A DNA stretch of 64,000 bases from Lichenostomus cassidix (GCA_008360975.2 CM039196.1:9528263-9592262), one strand, 5' to 3'. Shown: positions 1 through 12,610, counted from the stretch's first letter. Numbers and translations: made by a program. Notes: generated from the sequence alone by a model not told the origin.

Positions 1-1657
1 TTACCATGTATCTACTTTTCTTCACTTTTATCTTCAACTCTTCACTTTTATCTTCAACTCAGGGGTCCACAGTAACTACCTCTCGTTCATTCTCAGCAGC
101 CTGCCCTTTTTCCCTTCAGCAGGTTGCTGGGGAGTTTGGTCTTGCTTTGTAAGTTCTGTATATATATAATTGTTAATAACCCCTGGATAAAAGTCTGGGT
201 AGAGGGATATTCTGTGTACTAGGCACAGGGAAATCTAGTGTAAAGCCACATTCATTATTAAATTCAGCACCTGAAACTAACAGCTGCAGTCCGAAAATCC
301 ACCCCAAAGATGTGTGCAGTACTTGGATTGCATCCTTCCTAAAAGATTATTATATATCATCAAATGTAAATACAGTTATACCACTACAAAAATGGCTTTA
401 TGGTAGAATGTCTATTCATATTTTAAGTGAAGTCTTGCTTTGAAAGCTCTCTTGCAAGGACTTGTGCTGTAAATGCTATATATGTTTAAAAAAAATCTAG
501 GGCTTGGGTTTTCTCTCTCCAGAAGGGGAACCTGCAGCTCTGGGTCTGTGATGGTGAGCCTTGTGCTGTGTTCTTAGTTGTCAGTGGAAAAATGTTTCTA
601 ACATGAAAGTGCCCTAATATTCTGTTCAACATATAACAGAAAATTAAGCTAGTTGTTGGTAGCTTTACTTCTGTAGGAAGTTTTTAAAACTCTGCCCTCC
701 TTGTGCCTCTTATATGGTCCAAATGTACTATTTTTTATTTACAATTAGTAGTAATTGCAGATCTTATTAAGGTTGAATTTTAAAACATTCCAAAGTATAT
801 GTGAGGTAGTTTATTGCATTAAGGGAAAAGGACATATTTGTGAGATGTAAAGAAACATTTTAAAAAGCACATGCACAAATGTAAGAAAGCCTGTTTCATT
901 CAGAAATCAATTGTTTGATATATATGTTTTTATTTTCAGTGTTTGGCGCTTACAGATCAGAGCTAATAAAAATATTGACATTTGTTTTTAATATATTTTG
1001 CTAGCTGTAGACAAAATATGAGTTCTAGTATATTTTTTAAAACTCAGGATGAGCTGACTGCAGGAAATGTTTTTCAAAAATTACTGTAGAACAAAACTGT
1101 ATACCTTAAAAAGTCAATAGTTTTAGCTTTCTTTCTTCTAGAAATCACTCTAAATGCTAGAAACATAAGGGGCAAGTGCACTAAAAACCAACAAGGGGCA
1201 GTACCAAATAGCATTCCTTCAAATCTTAACAGTATAAAATATACTAATTGGAACTGTTTTCCGAAGTATTATCAGATGACAAAAGCATTTTTAATTAAAA
1301 TAAATAAAACAGCACAAAAATGGTGAAGAGACATGGGTGCCTTTTTGTATGATGTCTCTTCGTCCTTTTTTTCCAGAAAGTTTCATGTCACCTGCTAGGT
1401 TTGCTTACACATGATTTGTTTCTCAAGGAGGCTGTTCCTTCCTTGTGACTAACAAAAAGCAAACTCAGTCTGATGAAAAGTGTGCATTGCATTACTGCCT
1501 GATGATGACAGAAATCCTACCTGAGCATGTCAGAGGGAACTGGTGGAACAGCAGCTTTGTGATAGGGAGCAGGAGCAAGAGAAAGATTAAAGGAACAGGG
1601 AAGGCAGATGTGTGTCTTTGCTGATGGCAGGATCTCATCTCCTTTTATCTTGTTTAG
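1..1657 (+). other. PATZ1 intron (3' part)
   Basis: This is AT-rich sequence upstream of the penultimate PATZ1 exon. I looked for the first half of the split zinc finger (a CxxC segment before a donor ending in G) and did not find it, so the preceding exon lies outside the window. Apart from a tandem duplication at 21-60, nothing else is recognised. Confidence 0.7.
21..60. repeat. perfect 20-bp tandem duplication
   Basis: Positions 21-40 and 41-60 are identical, unit TTCACTTTTATCTTCAACTC. It lies in a PATZ1 intron; probably a recent slippage duplication or minisatellite seed. Confidence 0.95.
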
Positions 1658-1795
1658 GTTTCTCCTCTGCCTCCTACTTAAAGGTCCATGTTAAAACCCA
1701 CCACGGTGTTCCCCTTCCCCAGGTCTCCAGGCACCAGGAGTCCATCCCGAATGGGGGAGCAGCGTTCCACTGCGTCAGGACCTATGGCATCAAAG
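1658..1795 (+). CDS. PATZ1: PATZ1 penultimate coding exon (46 codons, GC donor)
   Basis: The acceptor is a pyrimidine-rich tract ending TTTAG; the exon starts at the second base of a Gly codon. It is 138 nt and symmetric (phase 1-1), so skipping it keeps frame but removes the His half of a C2H2 finger. The donor reads AAAG|GCAAGA, a GC-type site. From memory, human PATZ1 isoforms of 687 and 641 residues differ by 46 residues, exactly this exon's length, which suggests a cassette exon. Confidence 0.92.
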
Positions 1796-4006
1796 GCAAG
1801 AGACTCGCTGCTCTGCACCTTGCTGCTCTGTGCAGAACTTTGTGTTGTGGGGTGTTGGGCTGGGCACAAGAAACGGGAGGGAGGAAGGACAGGGAAAATA
1901 CTGCAGAGAAGCTTAGGGAGATGCAGAGGAATTCCATAGCATCACACAGGATGTAATCTCTATCATTGGATAGCCGATTTAACAAGTCTAGGGCAAGGAG
2001 ATGGACACATAGGAGTAGGTGAATTTTTGGCAGCTTCTTTGATTTTGAAGATTGAAAAAGCCATGTTAGTTCATCTTGACCCTGTTCCTTGGAGTAGTCA
2101 GCATCTGAATTTTGCCTGAGGGCGAGTTCGTTTGTCCCACTTCACTTGAATCTCGCGTCAGTCAAGCCTCGTTTCTTGTTTTGATGAGGAGCTATACTGT
2201 ACATGGATCCAGCTGTCTGTAGCTAAACATACACTTCTAAATGCAGTTGTTGTGGAGGAGAGGTAAAGGGTGATAATAGTACTGGTGCTTTTTTGTTGTT
2301 TTTAACATTTGTTTAACTTCGGGGCGGGGAAAAAAAAGATGTTATCATAAGCATAGCTAAAGAGTATTTAACTTCTGAACAAGTAAACCAGTGTGTTTTA
2401 CTGTGTATAATAGTTTTTTGCTTCTTGGTTTGAGCTGTCAGTATTCCTGATGAAGGTGAAACATCAGAAAATTCTTCAAAACCATGGTTATTCTGGTTTT
2501 CTTCTTGCCCAGGAGAATGCAGCAGGCTGGGTTAAATAAAGTCTGTGCCAGCAGAAAGCTAGAGTGGTGTAATTTTTTCCATTGAAGTCTTGATAGAGTT
2601 ACTACAGAAGCCTTTTAGTTTTGGGTGGTGTGCTGACTTAACAAGAGATTTATTCCAGCTCAGTGGTGTATTGATTTCATGCATATACTGTTTGGTTTGT
2701 AATGCTGAGTCCAGAGCAAATCTGTCTTTTGGGTTGTGCCAAGTGGTTCTTTGGTCTCTTAGAGTTAATAGTAGGTACAGCCTATTTGTATTCAGAGGCT
2801 TGTTTAGTGAGCACGTCTGGGTTTCTCACGCTCATTCACATGCACTGAGCAAAAAAGTGTGGACAAACTTCCTTGGCGTAATGCCAGAGGGGAATGGGGA
2901 AGACTCCAAACATACCAATGGTTTTGCCAGGACATACATCCAGATAAATAACATCCCTAACCTCTCTGCTGTTTCACACTACAGTATTTTAACACAGAAC
3001 AATTTTAGGTTGTGAAGTTCACTTCTAATAGTGTTGCACTTGTGAAAAAGAGCTCTGTGAGACTAAATGGAATTGCACTTCTTAAATTGCAGTAGCTCAC
3101 TGCTGTTTTGCTGAGTATTTCCAGGTTTCTTCACATCTTGCTGCAGCCTGTTGTACTTTATGAAGTTTCTAGGCTCTCCCCCAAAGTATCAACAGTATTT
3201 CAGGAGTGTGCAAGTGAGTTGCACCATTAAAAACTCATCATTAGTTCCATCCTTTCATAGTGTCTGAGGTGTAAACATTATGAGACATCCTTGGGATTCA
3301 AGAAGTGTTATATAAACCAGAGACCCGTTGTGGTTGCATTCAGTATTGTGACAAATCCCTAATGAAACCCCAGCTGCTGCTCTGACAGCAGCCTAGTGGT
3401 TTGGAAAGGGGACCTATCCTCAGGGGCTTTAGAATATGAGGGATTGGATGTTAAGTGTATATCGTTCTGTTGTGAGACGCATTAATGTGATCAGGTAGTA
3501 ACCAATATAATTTATTTTAATGCATGTTAAATACCTTGCTTTGGGAGCTAAGATTCTGAAAACTTCTCTCTTTTCTTTTTCCCATAGAAGGCCAGAAATG
3601 TTCACATTCGGACCCGATTGAGAGTTCTGATTCATATGGAGACCTCTCTGACACCAGTGACCTCAAGACTCCTGAGAAACAGAGCACCAACGGGTCCTTC
3701 TCGTGTGACCTGGCAGTCAGCAAAAACAAAATGGAGACGGAAGGAGACAAGAAGTACCCGTGCCCTGAATGTGGCAGCTTTTTCAGATCAAAATCTTATC
3801 TGAACAAACACATACAGAAAGTTCACGTCAGGGCCCTTGGTGGCCCATTGGGGGACCTGGGTCCTGCTCTAGGATCCCCCTTCTCACCCCAACAGAACAT
3901 GTCTCTTCTAGAGTCGTTTGGGTTTCAGATCGTCCAGTCAGCATTTGCATCATCCCTAGTGGATCCAGAGGTCGACCAGCAACCAATGGGGCCAGAGGGG
4001 AAATGA
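1658..4006 (+). CDS. PATZ1: PATZ1 (BTB/POZ, AT-hook, zinc-finger transcription factor), last two coding exons
   Basis: PATZ1 is a nuclear transcription factor with an N-terminal POZ domain, AT hooks and several C2H2 fingers (family knowledge). Only the C-terminal part lies here: exons 1658-1795 and 3588-4006. The first exon supplies the second half of a C2H2 finger (GFSSASYLKVHVKTHH). The last exon holds a Ser-rich linker, one complete finger (YPCPECGSFF...HIQKVH) and the characteristic C terminus ending MGPEGK. Phases close across the intron: the single base 1795 joins 3588-3589 to give Glu. The intron between them has a GC donor. The exon carrying the first half of the split finger, and the POZ exon, lie upstream of the window. 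Identity is secure because the last 80 residues match the human protein almost exactly as I recall it. Confidence 0.96.
1796..3587 (+). other. PATZ1 last intron, GC-AG type
   Basis: The intron runs from the GC donor GCAAGA at 1796 to the CATAG acceptor ending 3587. Open frames inside it (for example 2590-3015) have no recognisable domain and no splice support. If the intron is retained, the PATZ1 frame runs on to a stop near 1956. Confidence 0.85.
3588..4006 (+). CDS. PATZ1: PATZ1 last coding exon with stop
   Basis: The acceptor is TTTTTCCCATAG. The exon has 138 codons plus TGA at 4004-4006. It contains the acidic/Ser linker (SSDSYGDLSDTSD), the final C2H2 finger and the invariant C terminus (SFGFQIVQSAFASS...). 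Confidence 0.96.
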
Positions 4007-4690
4007 GATCAGTTTGATCTTAACAAAGCAAAGCAGCAGTCTGGCTATAATGATAAGATGTTGTGAATGAAAGAGGAAATAATGGAAATTTGGTTCTATA
4101 GCTGAGAATTTTTTATTCAATTTAGCTTCCCTCTTTGTCTCATGCCCTACCCCACCTTTAAACCTTCACTGTGGAGAGGGAGAAAATGCTTCTTTAGCTG
4201 ATAAATTACAGAAGATGGTGGCCTTGAATAGCAGACATGACCCAAAACAAATGGAGCTTTAGAGGCTACTGCTGGTGTTTTCTTCGTGTTCTTCTAGAAT
4301 AATCAAAAGTTGCCAGCACTGGTCTGAGAATGAGACAGTTGTAGTGAACGAGGCACCTGGGGAGCTGCAGCTACAGGGAGCTGTGATTTTGTTCTCTCTC
4401 TATTCTCCCGCCCTCCCTACACTCCCCCAGAAAAGCAGTAAGTTTTAAAAACAGACCCATTATTGAATATAATGTTAAGTAAAATGCCCCATGGTTCCTA
4501 GCAGGTTACAATGCAGTTGTCCTTTTAAAAACCGAAAAATTTAAAGAAGGTGAGAGAATTTGAACCCCTTCTGCCTTTGTGAGGCTGTGAGTGCTGCAGC
4601 AGGACTGAACTGCTGAGAAAAATCACCTTTCAGAACAGGTTGTTTTTATTACTTTTGACCATTAAACTTGCTGTCAGGTTTTTAATTCTT

Positions 4691-4713
4691 TATTATTATT
4701 ATTATTATTTTAG
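4691..4713. repeat. TTA/ATT microsatellite
   Basis: About seven TTA repeats lie inside the presumed PATZ1 3'UTR, a possible length-variable marker. Confidence 0.85.
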
Positions 4714-5021
4714 GACCTGTTGTAGTGAATTGCTACTGAAAAGCCAGTCTAAGGCGATACACAGAGCACTCGTAAAGCAGCAGTCACATTAGGGTTAGTA
4801 TTAATTTTTTTTTTAGATGTACTGTAATTAATAACTTGGCTAGCTGGTTGTTTTAAGTCTATGAAAGAAATAGTTTTTATGAAAAAAAGGAAAAAAAAAA
4901 AAGGAAGGAAAAATACCATTACAGTCTGGTTGACTGGTGCTCATTTTTCATGTGGGGACCTAGGGGATGAACACGATCAGCTATCGGGTTAACATTATGT
5001 ACCACTGACTTGTTTAGTGTG

Positions 5022-5027
5022 AATAAA
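5022..5027 (+). terminator. candidate polyadenylation signal of PATZ1
   Basis: An AATAAA hexamer on the gene strand about 1 kb after the stop. An ATTAAA near 4663 is an alternative, so the choice is weak. Confidence 0.35.
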
Positions 5028-7695
5028 CCCAGGGGTTCACAGAGTGATTTTGATTTAATTGGATTGGACTCTATTAAAGAAGTTAGTATGTTACTTTGCA
5101 TCCCCTCGTTTTGTCTGGTTTTTGAGCAATTTAGCCACCTGTCCAAAAGGTGTGCAAATGAGAGCCAGTAAATAATATGTGAATCCCACTCTGCAATGTG
5201 CTGTATTCTCAGTGAGCTAGGCTTTTTGGCCATAGTTGTGCTCTCCTGATGTGTCTCTAGTCAGGTTTGCAAAAGCCACTGTTACTTCTTTCTTTTCAAA
5301 ATGAAAAGGGTTTCTAGTATAAGAGGTGGAAAATGCAAACAGCATATCTTTTTAAAAAGAATTTATTACAAAATGCAAAGAAGCTGGGCTCTAGGCTGTT
5401 GGAGATTCCATTTAATCTGAAAATACCACTTGTGCAGAAATAATGTCCTTTCTTGACCGTCTCTTTGCTTCCATGTAACTAGTCAAGGTTTTATGTACCA
5501 AACCCAGGTATAAATGTTTAACACAGGGTTAGGAGTTAGGAATACTCTGAGTTTTAATTATGGTTCTGCTGTTGATGATCAAGGTCCCATAGAACAGTTT
5601 CCTGAATTTATTCCTTAGTTTCATGTCTGAGAAGAATTTTCTCTACATCACAATTGTTAAGAGGGTTATTGAGCAAAAGTTTAAGCAGTGATTTGGTAAA
5701 CTGCTTTATGTGTTGAATGTTTCTAAAAAGGCCACTGAAGACCTCAAGTCCTGCACCAAACTTGCATCCCATGAAACAATATCTGTCTCCATCATACAGT
5801 GCTGGAGCAGGACAGACCCCTTAGACCAGGTTCTCATTTGCTGCAGGAGATCTGTCTGTGTAAATGAACACAGAGCTACAAACTGTTGTACCAGTCTGCA
5901 TTGCCCAGGTGCTCCTAACCCAAACCCTGCAGCTGATGCTTAACTGATAGAAAACACATTCCCACTTTGGTTTTATGTTAGATTTAGAGAGCCCTTTGTG
6001 AATATATGGATTTTGGAATTACATTCTAAATTCTACAGAGTTAAAAGACCCAGGTTCCCTCTTGTAAGTAGCTACTTTTTGTACTTGCTCTCAACTATTA
6101 TAAATCAAGGATGAATAATCAATGGCTTTCTCTTTATAGCGCCAGCACTTTCTAAATTGAGAGCATGTTGCAGTGGACTTGATGTTTTGCTATTAATCTG
6201 TGTTGGGAGACTGAAGGACATGTTCTTCTCCAGTCATCTCCTCCCAGAATCCTGGAATAGGTATGAGCCTCATTTAGAAGGAAAAACCAGTGAAAAAAAC
6301 AAACCCCACCACTAAAGCTTCATGGAATTGCTCTTGTTTTACTGGTAAGATTAGTGGACAGGTAAAAACAGAACATCTTAAAAAATTGTCAAAACGTTTT
6401 TAAACACCTTACAAATCTACTGCTGAGACAACCTTTTAAGATGCCAAGCAAATCAGGAGAGAGCAGGCTTTCCAGTCAGCATAACAATTTATTTGGATTA
6501 GCAAATGCAGCTGCAGTCACTGATTCACTAATAGCTCATAATCAATCCGCAAGGGAAATTCCTGTTGAACTGAGGCTGTATGTTGCAAGATAGAATTTCG
6601 TGTCCCCAGTGTTACTATATGCACTCAAAGAAGGTGTACTAGTCATAAAATTCAACTCCAAAAGCTAAGTCCAGAGTATATGCCACTTTCATCCTACATT
6701 AATTCCCCTGACTTAAGTGTTACAAGTGGGTTGAATTTTGGCTATATCTATCAGAATTTTATTTTGAATGCTACAAGATTTGACCTTGTAAAACAAAAGA
6801 AAAGCTTTGAACTAAAGACAAAGCCTTCTGAAACACTAACTGTGCATTCTGCTTGTCAAAGAAAATGCTTACTAAGTTGTCATGAATACATTGAATGAAA
6901 ACTACTTACTTCTCAGTCTAGTGGACAGGGAAACAATTAGGCAGGAGGTTAACAATCCTGAAATGACAGTTCTAGATCATCCTAGTGTAAATGGGAGAGA
7001 TCTGTACCAACACAGGGGGCTGGTGCAGGCTAGTGCCAGTAGGAAGTTGGGCAGCTCTTTAGCAGAGGTGTGTTTTCAGTGATTTTGCTTCTTTGGGGGC
7101 ATACTTTTCCATTCTGGGCCGTAATTTAATCTACATGCAAATTCTTTCTTATTCTGTACTTTGGAAAATGCCTGTTTCTCAAAAACATGAGACAGATCCA
7201 AACAAAATTTTGTTTTGAGAAAACTCAGCCTCACAAGTTCAGAGTTCAAAGGGAAGTACATAACATGCCCTGAGCTGCAGCTTGTTGCTCTTACATTTTA
7301 TTTTTAATTGGTGTGTAAGTGTATAGATGATAGTTCTGATTTTGGGCCACCCTCCTTTCCTTGCCTTCTTCTTTGGAGGGCCTGCAAGCCAATGTTTGAG
7401 TCAGTGCACGAGTCAAGAAGGAAACTGCAGTTCATGCAAATTTATATAATCAGACTTGTAGTATTTATATTGTAGGAGTCCCATAACTTCTCATCTGAGG
7501 CTCAGAGCCTTTTGCATTAGGTATGATGAAAACATTTTCAGTCATTCATAATCTAAATATTAAAGACAGACAAGAGAGGGATAGATGCTTATAAGAGAGT
7601 GAGTGAAAGATAAAGGACTAAAAACCACTTGCATGCATGCTTAAATGTTGTGTTAAATGTGGGGGCATAGACTTCTCAAGTTTCTTTTGTTGCCT

Positions 7696-7731
7696 GAATT
7701 TATCTTCATAAATGAATTTATCTTCATAAAT
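7696..7731. repeat. perfect 18-bp tandem duplication
   Basis: Positions 7696-7713 and 7714-7731 are identical, unit GAATTTATCTTCATAAAT. Intergenic. Confidence 0.95.
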
Positions 7732-7849
7732 CCACAGCAAATGCAAGGTGAACCAATTTAATGTGAACACCATACTGAGTCAAATTAGGTGATGTGACCT
7801 TGCATTTTTCAAGTCTTAAATGTGTGCAGACAGTGTGGCTCACCTGACA

Positions 7850-7982
7850 CATGGCAATGTGCATGTGAGCTCTCAATCCTAAGTGATTTGCCCATGATGA
7901 TGTGGGAAATTGATAGCAGAACCAGAAATTGAACACAGATTTTTCCTTCTCTCAATCCAGTGCCTTAATTGTAGTAGGGCAA
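7850..7982 (-). mobile_element. MIR-like ancient SINE fragment (reverse orientation)
   Basis: The stretch reads TAAGTGATTTGCCCATGATG, then a divergent segment with GATAGCAGAACCAGAAATTG and a pyrimidine-rich end with CAGTGCCTTAATTGTAGTAG. This follows the order of the reverse-complemented MIR core (TAAGTNACTTGCCCAAGGTC ... GGCAGAGCCGGGATTCGAAC ... CCACTA). It is strongly decayed and called from remembered consensus. Confidence 0.45.
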
Positions 7983-8774
7983 AGTATTATATGTTGGGGG
8001 GATGAATTTTTTGTTTTTTAAAGCCTAGAACTATTAAGATGGTGTGGAGTTGGTCTTCCTACCAGTCTTTTGAGTAATTGTACATGCCCAGTCACAATTT
8101 TAGACCTATTTGAGTGCCAGTGACTTAGGGAATATTTGTTATTTCCCATGTATTCCCTGAAATTATTGTTCCTCCCTCAACTGCTATCAGCAGTAAGGAA
8201 TGACTTGAATAGAAGAGCTGTGTAACTGAATGTCTATCTAACTCAACTAATTGAATTGCTAGTATGAAAGCTAACCTAGATTTTGTAGGCTCTGTTGTAA
8301 CTTTAGTGTCTTGTTTTTCACTAAATCTTTGTTCCTAGAATTCAATATCTAAACTTACGTCTTGAGTCGGGAGTGGGCTACCACTTTCAGCTTTAATTTT
8401 TTTTAAGGTGCTTGCTTGAGGAAGTAGATGCCAAAGTAAACTTCAAAGGAACTCCAGACTTCAGTGTTGAAAGAATGAATGGAGAGCAAGAGCTCTCCTT
8501 GGGTTTCATGAGAGATAAATGGGCAAAGTGAAAAACAGCCACCAAAATTCTAAATAATGAAACAGGAAAGGCTTCTCTACACAAAAATAAAAAGATATTT
8601 TCAATTGTCAGAGTGGCAAAAACTCTGAGAGCAAGTGCCAAACAACACTGTGCAGGCTTTTTCAGCATTGTGATTATACCTTAACAGCATTGTCAGTAGC
8701 CGAATGTTAATTAAGCCAGCTTAGTACTGTTCACCTTTTTTTGGGCACAATACCTGAGTTTTATTTGAACAGAA

Positions 8775-8805
8775 CATAAACTGAGAGTGAATCTCTGAGT
8801 TTATG
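8775..8805. repeat. near-perfect 13-bp inverted repeat
   Basis: The arms at 8775-8787 and 8793-8805 are complementary at 12 of 13 positions and flank a 5-nt loop. No gene context; both transcripts could fold. Confidence 0.75.
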
Positions 8806-9474
8806 CTCTCAGTTGCACCCTGAGAGACAAAACAGATGAGCAAAGAGGGGAAAAAAAACCACTAGGAAAATTTAAAAAGGAAAACAGATTCTGGAAGATT
8901 CCAGTGTCTCCTGAAAGAGCCACATTTTTTTATCCTGAGCATCCTTTTCAAAACAAGATCCTTCAGCTGTTGCGAATGAGCCCTTGGGAACAGATTTGGC
9001 TTCCAGCCCAATCTGCTGCAGCTCCCTGTCCCTGTGAGAAGGCAGCGTGTTCCAGAGCACTGAGCCTGGGACCTGGAGGGAGGGAGGCAAGCAATGCTCT
9101 TGGGCTTCAGCCACAGGTACTGCTAGAGTCAGCACCAGCACTGCCACGGTGCCATCTACCTGCTCCCTTGACCCTCACCCTCCACACCTCCCTGTGCCAG
9201 TGTGGTACCTACTCGGATGTGTGCAGCTCTGCAAATAACTCTGTTGGCTGTAAAACAAAGCAGGAAGCTATTTGGCTAAAAAGAAAAGAAAAAGCACCAT
9301 TTAAAAATAGTGATGTAACATTAATTGCAGAGTGATGCAGACCAGGAGCAGGAGCCCTGGCTGTGAGGGTTTGTGGTGATGGTTGCAATGGTTATGGCAC
9401 GTCAGTGAAAAACCACAGCTGCGCACTCTGTGGTGGCGGGCAGTGAAGGCCTGCTTGCCAAGAATTAACACCCT

Positions 9475-9545
9475 GTGTCATCTCTAGCCTCTTCCTGTGT
9501 TGTGTTCCTGTCTGTAAAATGAGATGATGATAACCCTTTGGTAAG
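9475..9545 (+). mobile_element. MIR-like SINE fragment (forward)
   Basis: The stretch contains CCTGTCTGTAAAATGAGATG followed by ATGATAACC. This resembles the MIR segment CTCATCTGTAAAATGGGGAT plus ATAATAATACC. Short and decayed. Confidence 0.4.
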
Positions 9546-12409
9546 AATGTGCCAATATTTCATTGGCATGCCAAATTGTGCTGCACAGTTGTGCCCCTGA
9601 GCTCTGTCACAAATGTTTGGCCTCACTGACTTCAGGTGTAATGCAAAGTTAAACAAGCATTTGGCCACATTTTTCCTGAAAGGTGTTGTATTTAAATTTA
9701 TTTAAATACTGCCTGGCACTATTGATTTGCTCTCAGGGTTTATGTGAATGAAGCTTTTCCTGGGTGGCCTCCATACTTGTACTGCAATTTTGGAGACCTG
9801 GAAGTGCTCTGAGCTGAGATGTGCTGAAGGAAGGAGGTAACTGGAGTCTCACTGATGTTACAGTGACTGCCTCCCAGCTCCTGTGTTCCATGTGGACCAT
9901 GGAGTCACTTCATGCAGCCACTGGCAGCCATAAATGCTCTTGAGCATCCTGCAGTCCCATAATGACCTTGGGTAAGTGATTTTATAATAAATCAATCTCA
10001 TGCTTGCCAATACCTTTTTGGCTGCTGTGTCTACAAACTGGTGCCTTCTCCAGGCAAATTTTACACGCCCTCTGCAAAGTTGTCAGACTGACTGCTGGCT
10101 CTTAAGGAATCAACCAAGCCTTGCTCTTGGGCTCAGAATTTTTCTTCGGTACTGTTGTAATCTGAAAGTTTGCTGCAAATTAGTGCAAATACCAGAGTAA
10201 GAGAGAAAATAAAAGGCTGTTCTTAGATGTCCTGTAGAGTGAACAACTGAAACATGAGTGTGGAATGAGCCAGGAAAACTGGCGTTTTTCCCTGGCTGCA
10301 CACCATATGGAAGAGACAGTGCCTTGGAAGGGAAGGAGAAGAAAAGTTTGCCATTGGCTCTGATGAATCCCAATCCTGCTTCTACTGAAGTTGTTGGGAG
10401 TCCTCCCATTGTCTTCAGTGTGAGCAAGAAAGGATCTTAGGTGAGGATGGATGACTCTTTCCCTACTTGAATGAAGTCTCTTGCCTATTTATGGGCCTGC
10501 TTCTATTGAAACCGAGCCTGTTTTAGCCTTTTTGGGTTCTTAGGGACCTGTTTGTATAAAGCAACTTACCTACCTATCATTTTTTTTTCTATTGTGTGTA
10601 TTTTTTGTATGTTCTGTTGGAAGGTGAAGCCTCTGTAGAAGGGGATACAAAACCTGATTTTTAAATAGTAATAAACCAAAAGAGAATTAAACTCTGCAGG
10701 CTGCATGCATTCATTTCCTGGAGATGGAGAGTAGAGACCATGAGTGCACAGAGAGATGGCCTGGACTTCTTGTATCTCAAAATCTTACTCTTTCCAGAGA
10801 GAGTTCTGCCTTTGCACATCTCCACAGCTCTATGTGACAATTCATAGTGTGGTGGGCAGGTTGCAACACTGTGTATCAGGATGGCCTTATTTCAACTAGG
10901 AAATCCTTTCTCTGGCGCTGTGTGATGAGATTTCTTGTTTTAGCATAAATGGGTGGAGTAACAAGTATCTGTGGAATTCGGTATTGTCCTCATTGAATGG
11001 CAATGAAATAAAACTGAGGTCATATAAATAGATTTTTATTTCTGGCCTGCCTACCTCAGATGCTGGGGCATTGGTAAAACGCACAGTGTTTTAACTCCAC
11101 GCCCTTATATTCTAAAGAAATAAATGCAAGTATTAGGTGAAACTTTACTAAGCTTTGTTCCTTACTGGCTTTTTACCTCATGGTATTACCAGTTGGATCC
11201 TTAACTTTCTAAAAGAATGGCAAACTCAAGACCAAAATAACAACAGAGGCTTGCCCTGTATTTTCTGTAAACATACTTAAAGGAACAGAGTCTTTGCTTT
11301 CGTAAATAGATGTAAAAAAAGTCGACATGCCTATGTCAGTCATTAAAAAGGCTATCTCTGCATGCATATGGCATGTGTGTGACCCACAGAAAATAGAGAT
11401 TTGCCTTTCTACACAGGAAAGAAAGGGCATCTTCCCAAAATAAACAACTCCTCCCACAGCCTTCAGGCAAACACCTGTGGAGAGAGGTCTTTCACTGTAC
11501 CTGTATGCCAATGGTTTTATCTGCTTTCAGGTCAGCTAAGAAATAAAATCCAGAGGTGCGAGGTCTGCATTGTAAATGTCCATGAATCCTGCGCTTTATG
11601 AGGAAACACTAGTAGCTCCACTGCAAGGTTTGGTCTCTGCTTCTCTGCTCACATGTTGAATTACAGAGACCCATTGCAAAGTGAGTCTCTGCTTCTGCTC
11701 TTACATTGATGACTCCAAAGTCCCAAAGCCCTGGAGAGATAAGAATATACATGTTTGGGTTTTTTATGTGTTCAAGTTTATAATCTTGCAGCCCTTTTAA
11801 TGGCTTGGGATAGAGGTCACAAGGTTGTGCTATTTAAAGTAGGAGTTTTGCATATTTAAGTGCAACTCTAACCTCATGTTTTCCACAATGAAATCTTAAC
11901 TATTACTGTGGTAATACTCCATTATTATTGAAGTTTAAACAGCAGAGTTTTGCGCTTTTGCTTCTGCTTGACTGTGAAATTGGCTTCCATTATGAGTAAA
12001 AGATTGGTAGAAGGATATTTAATAATGCCATCCAATTCACTGAAAGTTAATTTGAACAGATACTAGAACAGAAATCTTTATTCCTTTTGACTGAAATCAG
12101 ATGCTTTGATGCTGCCTTTTCACATTCTCATGTGCAGATAAACATTTATTTTTAGATAGGCATTTTCTAATAAGAATGAATTGGTTTATCAAACTGCTTT
12201 GCCAGGTACTGCTGGGCACAACAGTGGTTTGAGAAAGAAAAAAGTTACAGAAGTACTTTTATACCTTAAAAAACAACCAAACAACACATTCTCCTTTTTT
12301 AATTCCTGCATTAATGCTCTTTTGTACTTCCATCTAAGTCAGCACTAGACATATAGAAGTTGAGAACATCTCATGCATATCCATCTTCAGGAATCCTTCC
12401 CCTACAATA

Positions 12410-12610
12410 CGATTTCGTAAGGTAGGTATTGCATGTCTGAAGCTTTCAAAGTGCTTTGCAGACATATAATCATTTCTGCTTCTGTGACATAAGTAATATT
12501 AACGTGGGAAACCAAGGCAGAAGCTTGCTTAAGGTTAGGCAAAGATCAGTTAAAGAATTTAGAGTAAGGCTCCTGTTCTTGGCTGACTTATGTGTTCTCT
12601 GAGTAGATCA
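12410..12610 (-). mobile_element. MIR-like ancient SINE fragment (reverse orientation)
   Basis: In order it shows GGTAGGTATT, AAAGTGCTTTGCAGACATAT, GTGGGAAACCAAGGCAGAAG, and GCTTAAGGTTAGGCAAAGAT. These resemble the reverse-MIR blocks for the AAAGYGCTTTACA box, the GGGAAACTGAGGC box and the TTAAGTNACTTGCCCAAGG box. The GGTAGGTATT block lies outside its usual position. Decayed but with several blocks in line. Confidence 0.5.

Larger units (their letters stand above)
4007..5050 (+). other. PATZ1: PATZ1 3' untranslated region (approximate end)
   Basis: This AT-rich non-coding sequence directly follows the PATZ1 stop. It includes a TTA/ATT microsatellite and an A-rich tract near 4885-4910. The end is placed after an AATAAA hexamer at 5022-5027. 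This gives a 3'UTR of about 1 kb, but the true cleavage site is not provable from sequence alone. Confidence 0.45.

Noticed and set aside
521..552. Possible 31-nt exon flanked by CTCTCTCCAG and GTGAGCC in the PATZ1 intron
   Set aside because: It does not encode the missing half zinc finger, and inserting it would shift the PATZ1 frame.
2590..3015. 141-codon open frame between the PATZ1 exons
   Set aside because: No domain, no paired splice sites in phase with PATZ1, AT-rich intron context.
8904..9335. 143-codon intergenic open frame
   Set aside because: No recognisable family; overlapping frames of similar length on both strands suggest chance.
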